A stretch of 8,697 bases of DNA from Cytophagales bacterium (GTDB lineage Bacteria > Bacteroidota > Bacteroidia > Cytophagales > UBA9547), in the NCBI GenBank assembly GCA_025360395.1, contig JANYCH010000330.1:1-8697 (forward strand). Direction: 5' to 3'. This document shows, one piece after another, positions 1 through 7,519 of this stretch. The notes under the pieces are model-generated. The model saw only the letters and a program-made list of their open reading frames with translations, made no database searches and was not told the origin of the DNA. The translations under genes were made by a program, and so were the position numbers. How positions within the stretch are numbered: the first letter of the stretch is position 1; each line of letters begins with the position of its first letter.

Positions 1-142
1 GGAAGGATTGACCCAAAACATGAGCGAATGACAATAACAAATCATCATTTCTTCTCAAAATATCATCCAAAACCAATATCTTTGCGTATTTAGAGATTAC
101 AATCTTACATTGCATGATATATAGGATATAACCTTACTCTCT
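1..142. other. Leader region upstream of the operon, possibly with the tail of an upstream gene
   Basis: No complete gene is visible here. One plus-strand frame is open from the window edge to a TGA at 29-31 (ending Thr-Gln-Asn-Met-Ser-Glu) and another is open to a TAG at 91-93. Either could be the end of an upstream gene cut by the window, but neither is long enough to recognise. On the minus strand an ATG at 21-19 could start a divergent gene that reads out of the window. The stretch between about 30 and 142 is AT-rich and carries the promoter-like element annotated separately. I see no convincing terminator hairpin or riboswitch-like structure. Confidence 0.4.
77..84 (+). promoter_or_regulatory. 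Bacteroidota-type -7 promoter element (TATCTTTG)
   Basis: TATCTTTG matches the Bacteroidota housekeeping sigma -7 consensus TAnnTTTG exactly. The partner -33 TTG is not clearly present; the nearest candidates 22-25 bases upstream are TTC triplets, so the -33 match is weak. Transcription would start near position 90, giving a leader of about 50 bases to the TTG at 143 or about 110 bases to the GTG at 200. It is the only good promoter candidate I see ahead of the three-gene run. Confidence 0.5.
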
Positions 143-3100
143 TTGCGCTCTAACTTAAATACGGTCTCCAGTTCCAGATGGATTTTTAGGTGCTTATCAG
201 TGCGTTATATTTTTGTATTTGGATTTCTTATATCATTTTTTGATGTTACAGCTCAGAAAATTATTTTTCCTGACAGCACCACAAACGTTGAAAAACAATA
301 TGTGGTTTGTGATTCTACAGTTTGGCTAAAAGCAAGAAATCCTGGCGGAGGTTCTGGAATTTGGAAATTCACCTCAAATTCAATGGTAACATTCCTTACA
401 AGTGAAACATCGGATTCGGTTAAAGTACTTTTACTTAAACCAGGACCAGCTGAAATTTACTGGAAATTTACCAGTACTGATAATAAGGTTACCATACCTC
501 CATCTATATATTTAAATAACGCCTATCCTTCGAAACCAACAATTGTTAACAACCAAAACCGGCAAATTTGTGAGGATACCATACTTTTAACAGCCAAATC
601 CCCTACAAATGGAACTGGAAAGTGGTCTTCAAAAACTGTAGAATTTATACCTTCTGCCTCCAGTCTAAACGTTACAGCAAAGAAATTACCAAAAGATCAA
701 TCAGTAATTTATTGGGAAGTTTCTACTGGAAATCAATGTCCATCAAGAAAAGATTCAATAATAGTAAACAGTTATCCAACAACAAAATCTTTTGCAGGTA
801 TATCAAGACCAGTTTGTACCGATACTGTATACCTGCGTGGAAATCCGACCAACCCTAATGATCCATTAGAAACTGGTAGATGGTCTGGCTCCTTAGGGAT
901 AATTGAAAATGCTAATAGTTACATTACAACAGTAAAAAGTCTTAAACCAGGGTCCAATACGTTTTCCTGGCAAATATCAAATAATAATGATTGCGAATCT
1001 AGAAGTACAGTTACAATAACATACAACAAACCATCTACAGCTACGATTACTAAAAAAAGTGACTCAACCTGTTTTAACCAGTTCAAACTGAAAGCAGTTC
1101 CAGCACCCGGTGGTAAGTGGTCAGTTATTCCTGGCAAGGGTTCAGGATCATTTTCAAATATAAATACCGATACAACTACCGTTACTGGTTTATCATCAGG
1201 CATAAACTGGTTTAAATGGACAGTTGTAAATCCTTCATGCGGTTCTTCTGTTGATTCCGTACGAATTAAATATATATACAAACCAACCCCGGTTGTGGAC
1301 AAAGAATTTTGTGCTATTTATAGTCAAAATACCTCAATTAAGCTTCAACTCAAATTTCCAATCACTGAACAGGGATTGTGGTCCGCATATGATATTGGTA
1401 TCCCCCAATTAATAACTGACACTTCTAACGCTGCCATATTTACTCCTACTCAGCCCAAAGCTTTTACTTTTTCATTCCAGCTAAAAGACAACATTTGTAA
1501 ACAAGCGGCGGTTTTTACTAAATTCTATGTATTAACAAAACCATCATTACCATCAGACCGTTGTATTCCAACAACTAATAACACTGTTGTCACAGATTCC
1601 ATCATGCCTTTGATTTCTCCGGTAGGAACTGAAGGGAGGGGCAGCTGGGGTTTAGAAGAATCTACCCCACTCCTTTCTAATCCTAATTTAATTAAAGGTC
1701 CCGGTGGAAAATTAATTTTTGCAAAGTTTCCTCCAGGAGTTTATAAGTTTAAGTATTCAATCACAGATTCTTTATGTATTGATTGTAAGACCAAATGTTC
1801 GAATTCTGCCTTCATCACGGTTACAATTTTCAACAAGGCCACTATCAAAAAATCTGTTTTAAATTGTACAACAGATCCATCTTTCCACCTATCAGCAAAT
1901 AAATTGGCTGCTGGAGAAAAAGGTTCATGGTTAAATGGCAATGCAACTTTTGTTCCTACTCCAAATTCAGATACGATATTGGTTCAGAATTTAAAGGTGG
2001 GTAAATATAAAGTTTACTGGAAGGTTGACCATTCAAATGGATGTCAATCGCAAGATTCTACTACCTTATACAAAGTAACCAAACCATTTGCAGGAGTTGA
2101 CATTTGCGCTTCTACACCATTACTTGATAGCATAACCATAACGGGAACAAAACCAGACTCAACAGCGGGGGAAACTGCTAATTGGAACTTCACCCGAAAC
2201 CCAAACGATAGTTATATTTATCCTTATATAAACACTTCAAAAAGTAGCAACAAAATAACAATTAGAAAAGAGAATAATCCTGGAAATTACATTTTATGGT
2301 ATATAATAAAACCTGACGATAAAACTAACCCTAATGCCTGCCCAAACTTAAAAGGGGATACAGTAAATATAACCCTTGTTACAAGACCTGACACCATTGC
2401 TACTACAAGAAGGTCATTACCTCTAAGCCAGCCAATTGTACTAAAAAGCAATGTTTTTAAAAGTCCAAGTGACACAATGAACTGGATTGACCCGTTGAAT
2501 AAAATTACGCCTGGAAACACATTAACAATACCACAAAACACCAGTGCCGGGCTATACTTTTACAAATTCGTTATAAAAAATAAATTTAATAATTGTCGCG
2601 ACAGTACCTTGGCAAGAGTAAGGATATTGTCCAGCCCTAAAATTTCTATCATATCAGGAAGTAAGTGTATTACCAGCAGTTTCAGATTAGGTGCTGATCC
2701 TGTAGTAGGCGACGAATCCTTTAAATGGACAAAAAAAGATACCAATAATATCATCACCCTTGCATCCGGGAATGCCCCGAATGAAATTCAGGTCTCACCC
2801 AGTATAAATAATTTTGGAAAGGCGACTGTTTATTACACCGTTTCGACTCCGCTCGGATTTCTGGCAAAGGATTCTATCATATTAACAAAAATCACTACCC
2901 CCGTTGCCCAGCTTGACAACAAATGCTTTATTGGTACTTCAGGAGTTCTGCCTAAAAACATTAAACTTCAAACATATGAAAAAGCGTTTTGGAAAAACAA
3001 GGTTACAAATAAATTAGACAGCACAATTAAAATAAATTATGGAAAACAAGCAGACTCTATTTATAACCTGCGATCAGGGCAACAAAGTTTAAATTTTATT

Positions 3101-6100
3101 ATTACAGACCCTTCAACCGGCTGTAGTGATACATCCCGTACCTCCGTTATAATCCAGACTGTGAACAAGGCTAAAATAAGCCCATCCACCGACACCTGTA
3201 TTTCCTCGCATCAGATAAAAGTAAAAACAGTAAAAGGTGTAGCTGACATTGTCCTATGGAACTCTGTTTCTACTTTGAAACCTTTAACTAAAGATTCTAT
3301 TACCTTCCCCAAAACGGAATCAACCTACATATTTTTAAATACCAAAGAAAGCAAAGTAACCCTCAAATTAAGAGCCTTAGATACTACCTGTTTTTCTAAA
3401 GACAGCATTATAGTCACAACAGTAACACAAGCCGTTCCTATGGATACGATTTGTTTAAAAGGGACAAAAAGTTCATGGTTAGATGGAAATTACACTGCAA
3501 CTAATCCGCCTGAAAGATATAAGTGGTATAGCCTTGGAAAAAACAACGATACCATATTTAAATCTGCTCAGATTAAAGTAAATGATTCTGTTTTGTTCCA
3601 GGGCGTCAACAAATTAGTTTGGGAAATATCTTATAAAAGTCCAACTACTCAAAAAGTATGTATATCCAGAAGTATAAAGACAATTGTAGTGGTTCCCAAT
3701 GCCCAATACAAGCCACTGGACACATGCTTTGTAAAAACTTTGGCAGATATGGTTATTTCAGTAAAAACTTTAAATGACACATCTAATCTTAAGGTTTTCT
3801 GGCAAAATGACCTTTCTTATCCATTAGATTTAATTGCAAAAAAGGATTCCCTATATAATTTCACTCTAAAAGAAACCGGCTTAAGGAATTACTCCTGGAA
3901 CGTGGCTTCGAAATCATTCCCAACTTGTGCAACCTCTTCCGGGTTAAAATTTACCGTTATCCCTAAGGCCAGTGCAGGCACAGATACTTGTTTGAAAGTT
4001 CAAAACATGTTTACATTAAAAGGATCTTCTGTAAATACTACAAAAGGAGAAAAAGGGACTTGGACATCATTTCCAAAATCAACTTTCGCGGACAGTTCTT
4101 CAAACAGGACTACCGTATTCTTATCCAGAAAAGGAAAGACAGGATTTGAATGGTTGGTTTCTAATAACAATTGCCAGGATGCAGATTCTGCATTCGCAAC
4201 TTATATAAGTAAGGCTAATATCATAAACAATGACAATTGTCTATATTTCACTGAAGGGATTGACCTAAAGCTGAACAATAGAACTATTGACTCTGTGAAT
4301 GAAAGTGGAAAGTGGAATTCTAAAACAACTGTAATTAATAAATTAAATGCCAGTTCTGCTTCGGCTGAACTATCAAAAGGTTTAAATATTATAAAGTATA
4401 GAGTTTTTGCAACTCAGGATTCCACCTGCTCAGATATTGATTCTGTTAAATTAGCGACATTTTCTGTATCGAGTTTTCAGAATATACAAGACACCTTATT
4501 TACCTGCACAAGAGATACTTCGATTATAATTAGTCCAAAATACAGTCAGGATAGTGTTTACTTTAACTTAAGTAATGGTCAAAAATTAATTCCTAAAAAA
4601 GATACCATATTCCTTAAAAATTTAAGCAACGACACAACTTATTCAGTTTACAGGACTGTCAGAAACAAATTTTGGCCTAGTTGCTTTTTGAAAGATTCGT
4701 TCAATATTTTAAACAGGCAGGTAGATTCAGTGAATTTTGGTCCACTTCCAGTTTCAACATGTCTGGAAAAAATTGTGGTCAATGTAAAAAGGCCATATTC
4801 TGATATTGCTACAGCAAAAGGAGAATGGATTAAACCATATATTGAGCCTAGTGGAAACCAAATTTTTATCGATACATTGGCCAATAATTCGACTCTAGAC
4901 CAAATAGCATTTGAGATAAGCCGCATTTATTCGCCAGGCACATATACATTACAATGGAAAACCTATAATAAAGGGTGTAAGCCATTGATATCCAATTTAA
5001 TCATAGATAAAAAACAAAATTTAGTTTCAAAAGCCAGGAATTTTTCTGTTTGTAATGCTGATAAATTCGCTTTTAGTGCTCTCGACTCTACTGACGTTCT
5101 AAAAAATCCTGAAAGTGTTATTTGGAAAGCTGGAGAAGGAAGTGGAACGATTAATCTACCAAATTCAAAAGACAAAAACACGGTAGTAGCAAATGGAATA
5201 AGTGTAGGAAGCAATAATTTTATTTATCAAGCTACCTTGAACGGTTGCCAGGCTAATACCTTTATTGTTGTAACAAACAATAAGAAATTCAAACTTGATT
5301 CAACTATCAGAAACAGGACTTTTAGCTATTGTGAAAAGGATACAGCTGCTATTATTTTTACACATCCACTTCTACAACCAAGCGGCGATTTTAAAATCAA
5401 TTTTTCAAACAGCTTTACTAATAATATAAAATATGATGATGGTGATACGAATCATATTATAAAGACACCTTTGCAAAAGGATGTTACAATTCTTAATCTT
5501 AGAAATCTTAACTTATTTCTAAAAAATAAAAGCAAGAAAATTTATGTAATGGCCATTAATGGGTCTTGTCCATCACAATATGATTCTATTACTATTAAAA
5601 ATTCACTGAAACCAGATACAATTTTTGCAGGACAAGATGATACACTGTGTAACTCTAACGTTTCTCTTAAAGGATTTACAAATGACTATGCGAAAGGAAT
5701 CTGGTCTGTAATAAATGGAGCTAATAAAATTAATGAACCTTCTAAAGCTCTTACAACAGCCAAAGCAATAAGGGATTCCTTAAATATTTTTCAATGGACT
5801 GTCACTAATGGTGCTTGTAAAGATTCAGCCAGGGTTAAATACCTCATTGGAGATTCTCTATCTACTGCTAAGGTCGATGCTAATTTTTTAAGAATATGCG
5901 ATTCATCCAATATTCATTTAAAGGCAGTAAAACCAATCTTTGGAAAAAGTTTATGGCTTTTAAATCAATCTGCTATTTCTGACACCAACAATTCTAATTT
6001 TCCTTTCGCTACAAACAATCTAAAGGATAATGACAAAGTAAATTTTATATGGAAAGTATTCAATAAGTATTGCTCTAATACTGATACAATGAAACTTACT

Positions 6101-6607
6101 CTTTTCAAGGCACCTACAACAGCAGTTGCAGGACAATCTCAGTCAATAGTAAAAGAGGATTATACCCTGCAAGCCAACAAACCTAATATTGGCATTGGAA
6201 AGTGGGAAGTTTTAAAAGGAACAGCTGAAATAGAAGATAAAGCCAACCCCAATTCAATGGTTAAAGAATTGAGTTTTGGGGAAAATGTTTTGAAATGGAC
6301 GATAAGCAACGGCATTTGTCCTGCATCCAGTGATATTATTATCATAAAGTATTCAGATTTTAATATTCCCAGTGGGTTTTCACCAAATGGCGATAACAAA
6401 AACGACTATTTTGAAATCAAGGGAATTGAAAGCTACCCGGGTACTCAATTAAAAATATTTAACAGATGGGGAATGCTGGTTTATTCTTCTGAAAATTACC
6501 AAAATCAATGGGACGGGGATGGGCTAAGTGACGATACTTATTATTATGAGTTAAAGATTACAGGTTCTAAAGAAAAACATGGTTATATTTTAATGAAAAG
6601 AAAGTAA
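143..6607 (+). CDS. Giant secreted repeat protein (putative adhesin) with T9SS type B C-terminal sorting domain
   Basis: This 2,154-residue protein is probably a cell-surface or secreted adhesin. Seen: an N-terminal signal peptide whose hydrophobic core is at residues 22-33, with likely cleavage at Ala37|Gln38 (VTA|Q). About 23 divergent Ig/PKD-like repeats follow from roughly residue 49 to 2073. The end, residues 2074-2154, is a gliding-motility-associated C-terminal domain (CHU_C type). The protein is rich in Asn, Lys, Ser and Thr, and no enzymatic motif is visible. Start: TTG at 143 is the most upstream in-frame option, since a TAG lies in frame at 122-124. A GTG at 200 (residue 20) would give a compact 18-residue signal peptide and 2,135 residues, and is a real alternative; there is no in-frame ATG near the N-terminus. 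Known of the family: proteins with this C-terminal domain, such as SprB of Flavobacterium johnsoniae, are exported by T9SS and need a cognate SprF-like protein. The next gene encodes such a protein. Inferred: an adhesive surface filament; its ligand is unknown. Confidence 0.9.
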   Translation: MRSNLNTVSSSRWIFRCLSVRYIFVFGFLISFFDVTAQKIIFPDSTTNVEKQYVVCDSTVWLKARNPGGGSGIWKFTSNSMVTFLTSETSDSVKVLLLKPGPAEIYWKFTSTDNKVTIPPSIYLNNAYPSKPTIVNNQNRQICEDTILLTAKSPTNGTGKWSSKTVEFIPSASSLNVTAKKLPKDQSVIYWEVSTGNQCPSRKDSIIVNSYPTTKSFAGISRPVCTDTVYLRGNPTNPNDPLETGRWSGSLGIIENANSYITTVKSLKPGSNTFSWQISNNNDCESRSTVTITYNKPSTATITKKSDSTCFNQFKLKAVPAPGGKWSVIPGKGSGSFSNINTDTTTVTGLSSGINWFKWTVVNPSCGSSVDSVRIKYIYKPTPVVDKEFCAIYSQNTSIKLQLKFPITEQGLWSAYDIGIPQLITDTSNAAIFTPTQPKAFTFSFQLKDNICKQAAVFTKFYVLTKPSLPSDRCIPTTNNTVVTDSIMPLISPVGTEGRGSWGLEESTPLLSNPNLIKGPGGKLIFAKFPPGVYKFKYSITDSLCIDCKTKCSNSAFITVTIFNKATIKKSVLNCTTDPSFHLSANKLAAGEKGSWLNGNATFVPTPNSDTILVQNLKVGKYKVYWKVDHSNGCQSQDSTTLYKVTKPFAGVDICASTPLLDSITITGTKPDSTAGETANWNFTRNPNDSYIYPYINTSKSSNKITIRKENNPGNYILWYIIKPDDKTNPNACPNLKGDTVNITLVTRPDTIATTRRSLPLSQPIVLKSNVFKSPSDTMNWIDPLNKITPGNTLTIPQNTSAGLYFYKFVIKNKFNNCRDSTLARVRILSSPKISIISGSKCITSSFRLGADPVVGDESFKWTKKDTNNIITLASGNAPNEIQVSPSINNFGKATVYYTVSTPLGFLAKDSIILTKITTPVAQLDNKCFIGTSGVLPKNIKLQTYEKAFWKNKVTNKLDSTIKINYGKQADSIYNLRSGQQSLNFIITDPSTGCSDTSRTSVIIQTVNKAKISPSTDTCISSHQIKVKTVKGVADIVLWNSVSTLKPLTKDSITFPKTESTYIFLNTKESKVTLKLRALDTTCFSKDSIIVTTVTQAVPMDTICLKGTKSSWLDGNYTATNPPERYKWYSLGKNNDTIFKSAQIKVNDSVLFQGVNKLVWEISYKSPTTQKVCISRSIKTIVVVPNAQYKPLDTCFVKTLADMVISVKTLNDTSNLKVFWQNDLSYPLDLIAKKDSLYNFTLKETGLRNYSWNVASKSFPTCATSSGLKFTVIPKASAGTDTCLKVQNMFTLKGSSVNTTKGEKGTWTSFPKSTFADSSSNRTTVFLSRKGKTGFEWLVSNNNCQDADSAFATYISKANIINNDNCLYFTEGIDLKLNNRTIDSVNESGKWNSKTTVINKLNASSASAELSKGLNIIKYRVFATQDSTCSDIDSVKLATFSVSSFQNIQDTLFTCTRDTSIIISPKYSQDSVYFNLSNGQKLIPKKDTIFLKNLSNDTTYSVYRTVRNKFWPSCFLKDSFNILNRQVDSVNFGPLPVSTCLEKIVVNVKRPYSDIATAKGEWIKPYIEPSGNQIFIDTLANNSTLDQIAFEISRIYSPGTYTLQWKTYNKGCKPLISNLIIDKKQNLVSKARNFSVCNADKFAFSALDSTDVLKNPESVIWKAGEGSGTINLPNSKDKNTVVANGISVGSNNFIYQATLNGCQANTFIVVTNNKKFKLDSTIRNRTFSYCEKDTAAIIFTHPLLQPSGDFKINFSNSFTNNIKYDDGDTNHIIKTPLQKDVTILNLRNLNLFLKNKSKKIYVMAINGSCPSQYDSITIKNSLKPDTIFAGQDDTLCNSNVSLKGFTNDYAKGIWSVINGANKINEPSKALTTAKAIRDSLNIFQWTVTNGACKDSARVKYLIGDSLSTAKVDANFLRICDSSNIHLKAVKPIFGKSLWLLNQSAISDTNNSNFPFATNNLKDNDKVNFIWKVFNKYCSNTDTMKLTLFKAPTTAVAGQSQSIVKEDYTLQANKPNIGIGKWEVLKGTAEIEDKANPNSMVKELSFGENVLKWTISNGICPASSDIIIIKYSDFNIPSGFSPNGDNKNDYFEIKGIESYPGTQLKIFNRWGMLVYSSENYQNQWDGDGLSDDTYYYELKITGSKEKHGYILMKRK
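287..6361 (+). repeat. About 23 divergent tandem Ig/PKD-like protein repeats
   Basis: The repeats are visible in the protein only; I see no long DNA-level repeats. The typical unit is Cys, then a beta-strand ending in Leu-x-Ala/Gly, a Gly-Lys-Trp turn, a Thr-Thr-Val-x-x-Leu stretch, Gly-x-Asn-x-x-x-Trp, and a second Cys in an Asn-rich turn followed by Asp-Ser-hydrophobic. First cysteines lie at residues 56, 143, 225, 310, 390, 474, 575, 655, 842, 928, 1019, 1104, 1195, 1283, 1366, 1455, 1540, 1637, 1730, 1836 and 1919. Two further units, near residues 755 and 1995, lack the first Cys. A linker with Ala-Gly ahead of the first Cys position occurs at residues 217, 649, 1277, 1828 and 1995. The pattern resembles Bacteroidota Ig-like and PKD-like repeats found beside CHU_C domains. 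Exact boundaries are approximate and the unit count could shift by one or two. Confidence 0.8.
6362..6604 (+). other. Type B T9SS C-terminal sorting domain (gliding motility-associated, CHU_C)
   Basis: This encodes the last 81 residues of the giant protein. Diagnostic landmarks are Phe-Ser-Pro-Asn-Gly-Asp-Asn at 2079-2085, Asn-Arg-Trp-Gly at 2107-2110, Trp-Asp-Gly at 2123-2125, the Tyr-Tyr-Tyr-Glu-Leu-Lys-Ile strand at 2133-2139, and the terminal Gly-Tyr-Ile-Leu-Met-Lys-Arg at 2147-2153. These match the family in order and spacing and the domain is complete. Its role in the family is recognition by the type IX secretion machinery. Type B domains differ from type A in usually depending on a PorP/SprF-type partner, which is the next gene here. 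Confidence 0.93.
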
Positions 6608-6610
6608 TTG
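6605..6610 (+). promoter_or_regulatory. Zero-gap stop/start junction (TAA then TTG)
   Basis: The TAA of the giant gene is followed at once by the TTG start of the SprF-like gene in the same reading frame. There is no room for a terminator or a separate promoter, and only a weak purine-rich stretch (AAAAGAAAG, within 6596-6604) lies ahead of the TTG. This suggests translation of the second gene by reinitiating or coupled ribosomes. The coupling is inferred; the abutment is seen directly. Confidence 0.6.
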
Positions 6611-7519
6611 AAAAAACCTTTCTTACATATCATCCTCGCCGTAATCCTTTCCTGTACATGGAAGAAAGGATTAGCCCAATTAGTACCTGTTTACAGTCAA
6701 TACCTTGTAAACCAAACTATTATTAACCCAGCATATGCAGGTGCAAATAATTGTCTTAATGTCAATGCGCTTTATAGGCAGCAATGGGCAGGTTATGAAG
6801 GTGCGCCAAGCACAAGAACCCTTTCCGCACATTCCCCACTTAAAAACAGAGCTGTTGCTTTGGGTCTAAATGTTGTGAACGATGTAATAGGCGTCACTTC
6901 CAATACTTTGATTGAAGGTCAATTTGCTTACAGGCTCTCGCTGGGAGGTGACCAGAAATTAGCATTTGGTATTGGAAGTGGCATATTTATCAATAAAAAC
7001 AATTTGGCAGCTATCAATGTTAATGATGCCGGAGATGAGGTTTTTGCAGGTAATAGAAATACAGTGAATCCCACTTTTTCCTTTGGAATATTCTATGAGA
7101 GAAAAAAGTTTTTTACCGGATTATCTTCTTTAAACCTTTCAAGGAATATACCTGCCATAAAAACGTATAATTATCAGCAGCCTTATTATCTTTTTAGCGG
7201 ATATAATTGTACACTCAATGAAAATTTTACCTTAACACCTTCTTTTCTATTAAAAAAAATAAATGGCAACCCTTTCCAAATGGATCTGAATTTATTTCTT
7301 GATTTTAGGGAAAGGGTAAAATTTGGGGCCTCATATAGAACAGAAGAAGCCATATATGGTATCCTTCAGGTAAAATTAAACCATCAGTTTCAAATAGGTT
7401 ATTCTTATGATTATTCGCTGAATGCTTTTCGGCAATATCATAACGGATCGCACGAAGTATCGGTTAGGTATGTTTTTGAATATAAATCCACAACAGTAGA
7501 CATAAAATCATTTGAATAG
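6608..7519 (+). CDS. PorP/SprF family type IX secretion system outer-membrane protein
   Basis: This 303-residue protein has the usual length and layout of the PorP/SprF family. Residues 1-24 form a signal peptide with likely cleavage at Ala23|Gln24. The family's N-terminal signature follows: Tyr-Ser-Gln-Tyr at 29-32, Asn-Pro-Ala-Tyr-Ala-Gly at 40-45, and Arg-Gln-Gln-Trp-Ala-Gly-Tyr at 57-63 before a Gly-Ala-Pro-Ser-Thr segment. The rest alternates in a beta-barrel manner and ends with the typical His-Glu-Val-Ser-Val-Arg-Tyr-x-Phe strand near the C-terminus. The start must be the TTG at 6608: the frame is closed by TAA immediately upstream, no Met codon follows near the signal peptide, and the TTG gives an ideal Met-Lys-Lys opening. 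In Flavobacterium johnsoniae SprF is needed for secretion of the adjacent SprB. By analogy this protein should be the dedicated secretion or anchoring partner of the upstream repeat protein. The family call is firm; the specific pairing is inferred from gene order. Confidence 0.93.
   Translation: MKKPFLHIILAVILSCTWKKGLAQLVPVYSQYLVNQTIINPAYAGANNCLNVNALYRQQWAGYEGAPSTRTLSAHSPLKNRAVALGLNVVNDVIGVTSNTLIEGQFAYRLSLGGDQKLAFGIGSGIFINKNNLAAINVNDAGDEVFAGNRNTVNPTFSFGIFYERKKFFTGLSSLNLSRNIPAIKTYNYQQPYYLFSGYNCTLNENFTLTPSFLLKKINGNPFQMDLNLFLDFRERVKFGASYRTEEAIYGILQVKLNHQFQIGYSYDYSLNAFRQYHNGSHEVSVRYVFEYKSTTVDIKSFE
7512..7519 (+). promoter_or_regulatory. 8-base overlap between SprF-like gene and downstream gene
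   Basis: The TTG start of the third gene (7512-7514) lies inside the end of the SprF-like gene, whose TAG stop is at 7517-7519. The two genes are read in different frames. Such a short overlap is typical of translational coupling and supports joint production of the two envelope proteins. Confidence 0.65.

Noticed and set aside
1..31. End of an upstream gene terminating at TGA 29-31
   Set aside because: Only nine residues are visible and two other readings of the edge are equally possible, so it is mentioned in the leader entry but not called as a gene.
622..858. Plus-strand open frame of 78 codons in another frame of the giant gene
   Set aside because: The overlapping frame encodes clear repeats with conserved Cys and Trp landmarks; this frame has none.
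919..1302. Minus-strand open frame of 127 codons inside the giant gene
   Set aside because: It lies fully inside a well-supported plus-strand repeat region, shows no recognisable motif, and has the composition expected of an antisense shadow. The same applies to the other minus-strand frames at 1741-1941, 2287-2757, 4648-5214, 6160-6399 and 7769-8047.
143..6607. DNA-level tandem repeats or recombination-prone array within the giant gene
   Set aside because: The repeats are obvious in the protein but strongly diverged; I found no long near-identical DNA blocks, so recent expansion or phase variation by slippage is not supported by eye.
6608..6679. SprF-like protein as a lipoprotein through Cys16 in its signal peptide
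   Set aside because: The residues before Cys16 (Ile-Leu-Ser) are a poor lipobox, and a normal Ala23|Gln24 cleavage site follows. The family is an outer-membrane barrel, not a lipoprotein.
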